5,947 nucleotides of DNA from an uncultured Bacteroidales bacterium (GCA_937899055.1 CALBPX010000108.1:1-5947), one strand, 5' to 3'. Counted from the first letter of the stretch, positions 1 to 5,121 are shown. The notes: generated by a model not told the origin, from the sequence alone. Numbers and translations are program-made.

Positions 1-76
1 TGTTGTTCATGGCCATCCAAGCGGGGATGCTACCTCCGTTGTTTTCCGGAGTGTAAACTACAGTTGATTCTGCCAT
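1..76 (-). CDS. Unrecognised protein, N-terminal 25 residues only
   Basis: On the minus strand an open frame starts with ATG at 74-76 and runs off the left edge. The visible product begins MAESTVVYTPENNGGS and continues IPAWMAMNN. It has no signal peptide or membrane segment and is Asn/Gly-rich. It lies 79 bp downstream of the winged-helix-like gene on the same strand, so it is probably co-transcribed with it. No clear Shine-Dalgarno is seen upstream (AT-rich leader, common in Bacteroidales), and the near -7 sequence TTCATTTG just upstream has one mismatch and sits too close to the ATG to serve. I do not recognise the family. The coding call rests on the open frame, the start and the shared direction with its neighbours. 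Confidence 0.55.
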   Translation of the reverse strand, partial: MAESTVVYTPENNGGSIPAWMAMNN

Positions 77-155
77 AATACAAATGAATTAAGGGTTTAT
101 GTATGCATGGCAAAGTTCGGCACGTTGGCCGGGGTGTGGAAGTCTGTCGCATCAT

Positions 156-470
156 TTAGTCAGCACCCTGACTATCAGCCCTTTCCTTGTAACACTTCCA
201 ACTCTTGGGAACAATCTTGCTGAACTGGTTGAAGGAATAGTACACCCTCCGCTTGGGCTTGCCGAAATACCTTCGGTTGATAACACTCCGCACATTGTGC
301 TCGCTCTGCCCGTAGTAGGCGGCAAGTTCCCCCACCGTGGCCCAAATGATACTGCGTTCCAACAGGACATCCAACCAGGACTGCACTTCCTCCAGTGTCA
401 TTTGTCCGCTGCGGGCTCTCTGTGTAGTAAATTCCAGCAGATTGGCCAGCTCGTTTACTTCATTCTGCAT
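156..470 (-). CDS. Small winged-helix-like DNA-binding protein (conserved hypothetical)
   Basis: A 104-residue protein. Residues 1-40 are predicted helical (LANLLEFTTQ, TLEEVQSWLDVLLERS). Residues 44-67 read like a helix-turn-helix (TVGELAAYYGQSEHNVRSVI), and a basic beta-hairpin or wing follows (KPKRRVYYSF, 71-80). The C-terminal signature FxxFxKIVPxSW spans 80-91. A DNA-binding role is inferred from this layout; I cannot name a domain family. Strand and frame are supported by a second member of the family: the C-terminus encoded at 5887-5947 matches residues 76-92 at 9 of 17 positions, including F, KIVP and W. It starts at ATG 468-470, only 5 bp from a divergent host-type promoter. The nearest candidate promoter on its own strand is the 15-bp motif at 669-683, which would give a roughly 200-nt leader antisense to the sRNA. 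An overlapping plus-strand frame is a shadow. Confidence 0.8.
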   Translation of the reverse strand: MQNEVNELANLLEFTTQRARSGQMTLEEVQSWLDVLLERSIIWATVGELAAYYGQSEHNVRSVINRRYFGKPKRRVYYSFNQFSKIVPKSWKCYKERADSQGAD

Positions 471-475
471 AAGGC

Positions 476-506
476 GTTGAATTTTGATGATTTATTACTA
501 CCTTTG
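476..506 (+). promoter_or_regulatory. Bacteroidetes-type vegetative promoter for the sRNA
   Basis: TACCTTTG at 499-506 is an exact match to the Bacteroidetes -7 consensus TAnnTTTG. A GTTG at 476-479 sits 19 nt upstream, in the usual place of the -33 box (TTTG/TTG). The expected start, 5-8 nt after the -7 box, falls at 512-514, exactly where the long complementary pairing of the downstream RNA begins. It faces away from the minus-strand gene starting at 470. Confidence 0.72.
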
Positions 507-533
507 CAGAAAGCGACCGTTACACATAATGAA

Positions 534-579
534 CACCAACCGCAAAGGACATTAGCCCTTGGCGCGGTTGGTGCTTTTT
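534..579 (+). terminator. Inner hairpin (P2) with T5 tract, possible early terminator
   Basis: A perfect 10-bp stem (534-543 with 564-573) closes a 20-nt loop and is followed by C and TTTTT at 575-579. The loop can add AAGG (545-548) with CCTT (557-560). It has the form of an intrinsic terminator, but the T-run is short and P1 would have to close around it in a longer transcript. Termination here would give an RNA of about 65 nt lacking the 3' arms of P1 and P3. Confidence 0.5.
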
Positions 580-616
580 AGCACTATGTGTAATTGGTCG
601 CTCTTTTACATATTAA

Positions 617-630
617 GCCAAGGGCTTTTT
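617..630 (+). terminator. 3' arm of P3 with U-tract, probable sRNA 3' end
   Basis: GCCAAGGGCT at 617-626 is followed by TTTT, giving five T in all counting the last stem base. Its perfect 10-base partner is AGCCCTTGGC at 554-563. The intervening sequence contains the 3' halves of P2 and P1, so this acts as a simple terminator only if P2 is open or if the pairing forms a pseudoknot. No other stem-loop with a T-run follows before 690. Confidence 0.5.
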
Positions 631-668
631 ATGCACCACGAAGATACTGGAACCCAGCACCTAAGCCG

Positions 669-683
669 GTCTATCTTTACCCA
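669..683 (-). promoter_or_regulatory. 15-bp repeated motif, copy C (putative phage promoter/operator)
   Basis: Minus-strand TGGGTAAAGATAGAC, identical to the copies at 2039-2053 and 5045-5059. This copy shares two further flanking bases with the 2039 copy (17 bp). It lies 7 bp beyond the stop codon of the spanin gene. If it is a promoter, it drives the 156-470 and 1-76 genes through a long leader that is antisense to the sRNA. The stretch 631-668 between it and the sRNA holds nothing else I can support beyond a small CTGG/CCAG hairpin. Confidence 0.6.
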
Positions 684-685
684 AT

Positions 686-708
686 AAGCGCTACACGGTG
701 AAGCGCTT
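686..708 (-). repeat. Inverted repeat across the spanin stop codon
   Basis: AAGCGCT (686-692) and AGCGCTT (702-708) form a perfect 7-bp stem with a 9-nt loop spanning the stop codon at 691-693. It ends 2 bp from motif copy C. There is no T-run on either strand, so it is not a standard intrinsic terminator. It may protect the mRNA 3' end or belong to the adjacent motif. Confidence 0.45.
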
Positions 709-1095
709 TGCAAGAGCAAGCAAGGGTTTTCGGAAGCACCATATTGACAGGACGGTTAAAATGGCAAGGAGCCAGCCGTAGGAATCTTGTTTCCACTGCT
801 GTATCTTGGTGAGCTGGGCCGGCACTTCCTTCACTACGGTTGTGGTGTCGTGATGGGTGATATAGGTTGTATCGTGGACAAACCTGTCCTTGTAGGCATA
901 TTTGTACACATACTTGTCAAGATACACCGTATCGTTCCTCGCGTGCTCATGGACATAGATGCTGTCATGCACATACAGGGAATCCCGCTGAATCCTGTCG
1001 CGGTATTCTATCTGGGTGCGCACCTTCTCATAGATACGCGGAGAACAAGCCGCTGCAAGGCTTGCACAGATTAGGATTATCAAAACTTTTTTCAT
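691..1095 (-). CDS. Putative unimolecular spanin (outer-membrane lipoprotein with C-terminal TM)
   Basis: A 134-residue protein starting at the ATG 1093-1095 (MKKVLIILIC). This start was preferred over an ATG 10 codons upstream because AAAGG lies 5-6 nt before it and it opens directly into a signal peptide. Residues 1-16 form a lipoprotein signal with lipobox LAAAC and lipidated C17. Residues 20-90 are a polar periplasmic segment rich in short D-S/T-x-Y/V repeats (RDSLYVHDSIYVHEH, NDTVYLDKYVY, HDTTYITHHDTT), likely extended beta. Residues 106-122 (YGWLLAILTVLSIWCF) form a TM segment, followed by a basic tail. Lipoprotein N-terminus plus C-terminal TM is the architecture of u-spanins such as phage T1 gp11, which join outer and inner membranes in the last step of lysis. 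It follows the endolysin gene, with an intrinsic terminator between them. A structural lipoprotein unrelated to lysis is the alternative. Confidence 0.72.
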   Translation of the reverse strand: MKKVLIILICASLAAACSPRIYEKVRTQIEYRDRIQRDSLYVHDSIYVHEHARNDTVYLDKYVYKYAYKDRFVHDTTYITHHDTTTVVKEVPAQLTKIQQWKQDSYGWLLAILTVLSIWCFRKPLLALAKRFTV

Positions 1096-1107
1096 ACGCC
1101 TTTCAAT

Positions 1108-1141
1108 AAAAAGGCAGGGGAACAATCACTGCTACCCTGCC
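1108..1141 (-). terminator. Intrinsic terminator inside the lysis cassette, before the spanin gene
   Basis: On the minus strand GGCAGGG (1135-1141) pairs with CCCTGCC (1113-1119) across a 15-nt loop and is followed by TTTTT (1108-1112). The stem is 7 bp, GC-rich and perfect. It lies 40 bp after the endolysin stop codon and 12 bp before the spanin start, so the spanin depends on read-through or on a promoter I cannot see. Confidence 0.68.
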
Positions 1142-1181
1142 ACAACACTTAAAACTGTTTACAAGCAAAAACACAGATTTG

Positions 1182-1619
1182 CTATACTTCCATTATCTTG
1201 ATTTGGCCGCGCTGCTGGCCAAGGTTGTTTTTCAATCCGATGTGAATCCACTGCGCCCCCGTCTTTGCGTTTTTCTCCAGAAGCACCTGGTCGAAGTGTG
1301 TGCCGGTCTTCTTGAACCACTCCACTACAAAGTCTTTGAACTTACCAAAACTGCCGCCCACTTGCAGATCTGCCGCATAGCCAAGCTGGTGAACGGAGTT
1401 TGATACACCTCCCACGGCTTTGTTCAGGGCTGGGCAGCGGTAACCGGAGCTGATGCTGATGGGCATCCCGTAGGCCGCACGCAGCGGGTCAAGGATTTTC
1501 TCCACCAGTTCGTCCAGATGCTCCACCACTTCAAAAGAGGGCGTGTTGTCAATGCCTTTCTTCTTAGCCGTAGGGCTGGCGATGAATTCATCCAGCTCAA
1601 AATACTTATGCTTGCTCAT
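1182..1619 (-). CDS. M15-family peptidase, phage endolysin
   Basis: A 145-residue zinc peptidase starting at ATG 1617-1619 (MSKHKYFELDEF). An ATG 18 codons upstream would prepend a basic segment translated from inside the neighbouring gene and is unlikely. The M15 (D-Ala-D-Ala carboxypeptidase / L-Ala-D-Glu type) signatures are complete: SGYRCPALN at 58-66, SVHQLGYAAD at 75-84 giving zinc ligands H77 and D84, FDQVLLE at 109-115, and WIH at 124-126 giving the third ligand H126. The family cuts peptidoglycan cross-links or stem peptides; the exact bond is not readable here. There is no signal peptide, so release to the periplasm would need a holin. The start overlaps the end of the holin-like gene by 14 bp, implying coupled translation, with GAGAAG a few bases upstream as ribosome site. 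Length is typical of single-domain phage M15 enzymes. Confidence 0.9.
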   Translation of the reverse strand: MSKHKYFELDEFIASPTAKKKGIDNTPSFEVVEHLDELVEKILDPLRAAYGMPISISSGYRCPALNKAVGGVSNSVHQLGYAADLQVGGSFGKFKDFVVEWFKKTGTHFDQVLLEKNAKTGAQWIHIGLKNNLGQQRGQIKIMEV

Positions 1620-1998
1620 GGTACTTCTCAATGGTGCTTTTATATGCCTGTACCTCTTTTTCAAGCTGATCAACCTTCTCTCTCAAATTTTTGTTTTCTG
1701 CCTCAAGTTGAATTATTCTACGTTCGTTGGCGAACTTTTCTGACGAGAGTTTAAGAATGTCTTTGCGCAGGCTGTCCATTACCTGTCCCTGCTCGTTGAT
1801 AAGATTCTCCATGGCAGCAATACGGTTTTCAAATGCAGATTGTTTCGCTTCTCCCGCTTCCGCGTGAGCAACTTCTCCTTCCGCTTCATACTTCTTTTTC
1901 GTAGCGCGGAAGAAAATAAGCTGAAAGACATTAAGCCCGCCAAACAGCGCCGCCAGTATTCCGAGTATTGTAGTTGACCAGTCCATGATTCCAAACAT
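1606..1998 (-). CDS. TM plus coiled-coil protein, candidate holin
   Basis: A 130-residue protein. One hydrophobic segment spans about residues 8-30 (TTILGILAALFGG, LNVFQLIFF), followed by a positive RATKKK (31-36). Residues 37-127 are a long charged coiled coil with leucine heptads at L98, L105 and L112. Two starts are possible: M1 at 1996-1998 and M5 (MDW) at 1984-1986. Each has a weak purine stretch upstream. The positive charges after the TM suggest N-terminus out and coiled coil in the cytoplasm. Position immediately before, and overlapping, the endolysin gene is the main reason to suspect a holin. A single TM with a large cytoplasmic coiled coil is not a classic holin topology, so a membrane-anchored accessory or regulator of lysis is also possible. 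The family looks like one I have seen in Bacteroidales phages, without experimental function known to me. Confidence 0.8.
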   Translation of the reverse strand: MFGIMDWSTTILGILAALFGGLNVFQLIFFRATKKKYEAEGEVAHAEAGEAKQSAFENRIAAMENLINEQGQVMDSLRKDILKLSSEKFANERRIIQLEAENKNLREKVDQLEKEVQAYKSTIEKYHEQA

Positions 1999-2009
1999 TT
2001 TTCTGACAC

Positions 2010-2037
2010 GAAAATAGGGACGATTGCTCGCCCCTAT
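2010..2037 (-). terminator. GCAA-tetraloop hairpin, terminator or leader structure before the holin-like gene
   Basis: On the minus strand ATAGGGGCGA (2028-2037) pairs with TCGTCCCTAT (2014-2023) over 10 bp including one G-U, closed by a GCAA (GNRA-type) tetraloop at 2024-2027. Four T at 2010-2013, counted with the stem's last T, give a short T-run. It lies after the tail-protein stop and after motif copy B, 15 bp before the holin-like start. It could end the tail-protein transcript or act as a 5' leader structure of the lysis mRNA. Confidence 0.55.
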
Positions 2038-2038
2038 G

Positions 2039-2053
2039 GTCTATCTTTACCCA
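2039..2053 (-). promoter_or_regulatory. 15-bp repeated motif, copy B (putative phage promoter/operator)
   Basis: Minus-strand TGGGTAAAGATAGAC, identical to the copies at 669 and 5045. It begins 2 bp after the tail-protein stop codon and lies 40 bp upstream of the holin-like start, placing it at the head of the lysis cassette. No TAnnTTTG box accompanies it. Confidence 0.65.
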
Positions 2054-2068
2054 AACTACCGAAGTTTG
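2052..2068 (-). repeat. Inverted repeat across the tail-protein stop codon
   Basis: CAAACT (2052-2057) and AGTTTG (2063-2068) form a perfect 6-bp stem with a 5-nt loop. It spans the stop codon at 2056-2058 and touches motif copy B. The arrangement parallels the inverted repeat next to copy C. There is no T-run. Confidence 0.35.
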
Positions 2069-4998
2069 TTGGTGAAGCGGGATTCGTAGTCTATATCTAT
2101 CCAACTAATTCGCTCCGTAGGAGATAAGTTGAAAACGATAATCATACGGAACAATTTGTATGAACCGCCACGGAGGGAGCGAACCCGTTGCCAGTGAATG
2201 TCGTCGAAGGAACCAAGGAGAATATATTGAACATCCTTCCTGTTGAACTTGCCACGGATGCGCACTTGCTTGATGGCTTTGCGAATGTCCGGCTCGCCAA
2301 GGTCAAACGGACGGGTGATGATTATGCCTCTGACAGGATTGGACGTGTCGGAAAGCCGGTCTGCATCATCCAGTACCGTGGAGTAGTTGAAAATCTTATA
2401 CTCCCCAGACAATCTTGTCGCAGCCACATAACAATCAGGATACGAGTTCAAGACTTGATAAGTTGTCCCTACTCCTGCAATTTTGTGCCATGTTCCCGTC
2501 AATATGTAGTAGACATACTGGTATAAGAAGCCGTCCCGATAGAATATTACCCTACGTCCGTTGTAGTCATAGGCGATTCTTGCACCATTGACAAAGCCCA
2601 TGAAGGTTGTCTCGTTCTCACAAATAACGGATATGTCGCCCCAAGGGCTATGCCGCAGCAGCTCTTTCACATCATCCTCCAGCAAGTAGTGCAGCCCGTT
2701 CATGTAAGGGGAGATATTTGTTACGCCAGAGCCCTGCAACAACATAACGCCCTGCGAAGTAACAAACACGATGGCCTGTTCAAGTGCCTGTATTGTGTCT
2801 TTGGACAACGCCACATCCCGCGACATGGGAACGGATGCCATAAAGTCGCCCTCATCCGAAATGGGGACAGACCAAATTCCGTCCTTCGTGAAAACGTATA
2901 TAGGGAATTGTCCAAACTGACCTTCGGACAAGGCCCTTGTTGCATTGGCTATTGAAATAACCTCTGCGTGGAAGGAGAGCCTGCCGGAAGCCGGGAATAC
3001 AAACGGGTTGTTCATTTCCGATGCCCAAATGATATTGTTTTCATTGAACAAGCGATTTTCCTCGCCAGGGAAAGATGTAATGGTCTCGCCCGAAGCCACA
3101 AGTCCCATCTGATTTTCCATGCCTATATAGACATAAGCACAATTCAAAGCAGGGTGCGCCTCCATCTTATACCGCTTATATTGCCAGACTGAATCGGAAG
3201 CTGTTTTGTAGGCAATGTCCACTTGGTAGCAGCGCGGATCAGGGTATGCCAGCCAAGCAAAAGGACGAGAATAGTGCTCAACTTCTGTAATATATCCAGA
3301 TGTACCTGCTGTGCCACGAATAATATCATGTATCGTATCGTGATAAGTTGACTGATATTCTGGCGAACCTTCCGGAGTTCGGCCATAAACCACCAGCGCA
3401 TCATTTGAGGAATCACGAAGGTAAAAAGCAAATTTGTAATGCCATATCGCCTCATTCGCATTATCGTCCTCAACCCTCACAGCGCTACCATTCATGAACT
3501 GGTATCCCGGAGTGATTTCCTGGCTTACTCCTGTCATGATTACCTTGTTGTTGTACTGGAACACGTCTTCTGCCCTTTTCTTATGGAAAGATAGGTAATC
3601 ATCAGGAAGTTCCGGTTGCGTAATAAGGTAATCCTGCGACGTAAGATTATTATTGTTGCCACCTTCCGAGCCTGAAGAAGTCTCCGTGTCTGCAAGAATC
3701 TTTTTTTTAGACATCAGATTAAAGCCCTCCGTGAGTTTTGTAAGGTTGTTCACGGGGAACGTAGCTATTCGATAGAAATTGGATTTTGAAAGGATTTCAT
3801 CGCGCCTTTTTTCGTTTTCATTATCCTCATCTTCTTCATTGAAATACAAGTCAAATTTCAGAAATGTATCTCCATCCTCGCGAGAATATGAGCTATCTTC
3901 ATCCTCTGCAATTCCCGTAATTTCCGAGTTTAACAGGGGCATGTGAATATCCGTTGAAAGGAAAATGTCTATGGACTTCACTATATCTTCCCAACCGGAA
4001 TAATCGTATTCCGACAAATATGCCTTGATTTCATAGGCACTGTTCAGACGCGCCGACAAATTGGAAGAATATGTAGTATCACCGGCATATCGGCGGATAA
4101 AGCCATAAGCCCTCATAAAGTTCTTGTCTCCTGCGCCTAACAGGATTGGCACAGACTGATACGTGTATGAGCCATCGTAGAGCTGTAAGGCATATCGCGC
4201 AAAAACAGGAGTGCAGAAATGGCCGTGGGACTTTACATACTTCATCTGGGCTTTAATCATGTCCCAAATGTCGTTCAAGACTTCGGCATAAGATTCGTCG
4301 TATTCCTCGGAGCTTGTTTCTCCTTCAAGGTAGTTCTTCCATGTCCCAAGGTTCCATCCTTTTATGCCGTCATATTCAGAACGGCCGACAGAGCCAACGG
4401 TGACAGTTGCACCTCCCATAGAATGGCTACCCGTTGCGCCCGTCCGACCGCTTCCCGTGGTTGTCCTTGCCGGGGTAAAAGAATCAATCAGTTCTTTGGT
4501 TGTATTTCGATTCCCTACGGGCACGGAATAGTTCCCGGATGTGGGATATTGCCTTGTCCGGAATTCCAGCGCGGGAATGGGGATTTGCTCGCCGAGAGCT
4601 TTATATATGCCATCTTTGTACAAAACGTACATCATGCGCCGGCTGGTACTGAATACAAGGGTATTTCCGACAGACTTTACTCCGTTAATTTTTTCTCCAT
4701 TTTCAAGCAGGAAAAGTGTAAGTAAGTCTCCTTCCTCTTTTGGTGCAGCCATAACTACGCCATCCGATTCAAGGAGGAAAATCAGGTTGTCGTAGCCAAG
4801 TCCTTTATGGATAAAGAGGGCTGGGCCACGATAGGTTGTGCGGAAATACAGGTCGGTAATATCGTCAGGCGGCAGGGTTGGTGCCTGCTCGTTGTCTTCC
4901 AGGTGTACGTTCAATGCTTCCGCCAGCCCTCCGTCTTCGGTCATACGATCTGACGGGGTGCGGGAGATGCCGCGGAGCTGTATTTGTTTGATAGGCAT
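2056..4998 (-). CDS. Large phage tail/virion protein (stabilization or tail-tubular-B-like)
   Basis: A 980-residue protein with no signal peptide, TM segment or catalytic motif visible. It opens MPIKQIQLRGISRTPSDRMT, with a GGLAEALNVHLEDNEQAPTL segment, a pattern I associate with large Bacteroidales podovirus tail proteins. Residues 670-770 have propeller-like short beta repeats (FGQFPIYVFTKDGIWSVP, VPMSRDVALSKDTIQALE, IVFVTSQGVMLLQGSGVTNI), reminiscent of phage stabilization / T7 gp12-like tail-tube-adaptor proteins. Residues 905-970 form a conserved-looking beta C-terminus (QVRIRGKFNR, SFDDIHWQRVRSLRGG, WIDIDYESRF). Low-complexity stretches occur at 178-205 (T/G/S), 386-400 (acidic) and 440-454 (S/G/N). 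It would act in the virion, at the tail or portal vertex. The start at 4996-4998 has no strong Shine-Dalgarno and lies 46 bp after motif copy A. The virion role is fairly secure; the specific name is inference. Confidence 0.8.
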   Translation of the reverse strand: MPIKQIQLRGISRTPSDRMTEDGGLAEALNVHLEDNEQAPTLPPDDITDLYFRTTYRGPALFIHKGLGYDNLIFLLESDGVVMAAPKEEGDLLTLFLLENGEKINGVKSVGNTLVFSTSRRMMYVLYKDGIYKALGEQIPIPALEFRTRQYPTSGNYSVPVGNRNTTKELIDSFTPARTTTGSGRTGATGSHSMGGATVTVGSVGRSEYDGIKGWNLGTWKNYLEGETSSEEYDESYAEVLNDIWDMIKAQMKYVKSHGHFCTPVFARYALQLYDGSYTYQSVPILLGAGDKNFMRAYGFIRRYAGDTTYSSNLSARLNSAYEIKAYLSEYDYSGWEDIVKSIDIFLSTDIHMPLLNSEITGIAEDEDSSYSREDGDTFLKFDLYFNEEDEDNENEKRRDEILSKSNFYRIATFPVNNLTKLTEGFNLMSKKKILADTETSSGSEGGNNNNLTSQDYLITQPELPDDYLSFHKKRAEDVFQYNNKVIMTGVSQEITPGYQFMNGSAVRVEDDNANEAIWHYKFAFYLRDSSNDALVVYGRTPEGSPEYQSTYHDTIHDIIRGTAGTSGYITEVEHYSRPFAWLAYPDPRCYQVDIAYKTASDSVWQYKRYKMEAHPALNCAYVYIGMENQMGLVASGETITSFPGEENRLFNENNIIWASEMNNPFVFPASGRLSFHAEVISIANATRALSEGQFGQFPIYVFTKDGIWSVPISDEGDFMASVPMSRDVALSKDTIQALEQAIVFVTSQGVMLLQGSGVTNISPYMNGLHYLLEDDVKELLRHSPWGDISVICENETTFMGFVNGARIAYDYNGRRVIFYRDGFLYQYVYYILTGTWHKIAGVGTTYQVLNSYPDCYVAATRLSGEYKIFNYSTVLDDADRLSDTSNPVRGIIITRPFDLGEPDIRKAIKQVRIRGKFNRKDVQYILLGSFDDIHWQRVRSLRGGSYKLFRMIIVFNLSPTERISWIDIDYESRFTNKLR

Positions 4999-5044
4999 AC
5001 TACAATGTTTTCCGCGAATGTAACTGCCCCACTCCGCTTTGTCC

Positions 5045-5059
5045 GTCTATCTTTACCCA
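5045..5059 (-). promoter_or_regulatory. 15-bp repeated motif, copy A (putative phage promoter/operator)
   Basis: Minus-strand TGGGTAAAGATAGAC, identical to copies B and C, 46 bp upstream of the tail-protein start. It lies in the divergent space 4999-5121, directly beside the host-type promoter of the opposite-strand gene (-33 box from 5066). A minus-strand TACATTCG (5016-5023) is one mismatch from the host -7 box, but no -33 box stands at the right distance. Confidence 0.65.
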
Positions 5060-5065
5060 TTACCG

Positions 5066-5097
5066 CTTGGCAGTCTGGAAGAAACCCGCTATATTTG
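5066..5097 (+). promoter_or_regulatory. Bacteroidetes-type vegetative promoter for the HTH-nuclease gene
   Basis: TATATTTG at 5090-5097 matches TAnnTTTG exactly. CTTGG at 5066-5070 lies 19-20 nt upstream, fitting the -33 box. The predicted start (about 5102-5106) leaves a leader of under 20 nt before the ATG at 5122. This marks the gene as readable by the unmodified host polymerase, unlike its minus-strand neighbours. Confidence 0.75.
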
Positions 5098-5107
5098 TAG
5101 TGACTAC
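5097..5107. promoter_or_regulatory. Palindrome at the predicted transcription start, possible operator
   Basis: GTAGTGACTAC is a perfect 5-bp inverted repeat around a central G. It begins at the last base of the -7 box and covers the expected start point of the 5122 gene. A dimeric repressor bound here would block that promoter; the gene's own helix-turn-helix domain is an obvious candidate. The palindrome is short, so chance is possible. Confidence 0.35.
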
Positions 5108-5121
5108 TAAACCAATACGAT

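Larger units (their letters stand above)
512..630 (+). ncRNA. Candidate structured small RNA with pseudoknot or alternative terminators
   Basis: Three pairings are visible. P1: 512-528 (AGCGACCGTTACACATA) pairs with 585-602 (TATGTGTAATTGGTCGCT) with one bulge or mismatch. P2, inside P1: 534-543 (CACCAACCGC) pairs perfectly with 564-573 (GCGGTTGGTG), followed by T5 at 575-579. P3: 554-563 (AGCCCTTGGC), in the P2 loop, pairs perfectly with 617-626 (GCCAAGGGCT), followed by T to 630. P3 crosses P1 and P2, so it either forms a pseudoknot or P2 and P3 are competing terminator stems. An exact host -7 box places the start at the 5' arm of P1. T-runs follow both hairpins only on the plus strand, which fixes the orientation. 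A tiny frame (529-555, MNTNRKGH) overlaps the P2 arm, but no downstream plus-strand gene exists to attenuate. I do not recognise a known RNA family; tRNA and tmRNA are excluded by layout. Confidence 0.7.

Noticed and set aside
99..581. A 160-codon plus-strand open frame
   Set aside because: It is antisense to the 156-470 gene, whose frame is supported by a paralog at 5887-5947, and its end runs into the structured sRNA. No recognisable protein features.
512..630. tRNA, tmRNA or CRISPR-related RNA at the structured locus
   Set aside because: There is no cloverleaf, CCA end, regular repeat-spacer pattern or cas gene. The pairings are unique arms, not repeats.
697..705. GGTGAAGCG shared near motif copies B (2071-2079) and C (697-705)
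   Set aside because: Both fall in C-terminal codons for an R-F-T tripeptide, at different distances from the motif, and copy A lacks it. Probably coincidence.
2088..2104. GTCTATATCTATCCAAC resembling a degenerate fourth copy of the 15-bp motif
   Set aside because: It lies within codons for WIDIDY in the tail protein, needs an insertion and mismatches to align, and is not positioned before a gene.
2641..2649. CCAAGGGCT in the tail gene, identical to 9 bases of the sRNA 3' arm, so that the sRNA could pair with the tail mRNA
   Set aside because: A 9-base match inside a coding region is weak evidence and the same arm is already committed to P3. Not enough to call a target.
2188..2955. Plus-strand open frames inside the tail-protein gene
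   Set aside because: They overlap a 980-codon minus-strand gene with coherent protein features, have arginine/cysteine/histidine-rich shadow composition and no promoter.
3702..3709. A8 homopolymer in the tail gene containing the slippery heptamer A AAA AAG in frame
   Set aside because: A -1 slip gives a stop after about 17 codons and no useful product. There is no evident stimulatory structure, and the site lies in a low-complexity linker, so programmed frameshifting or phase variation is unsupported.
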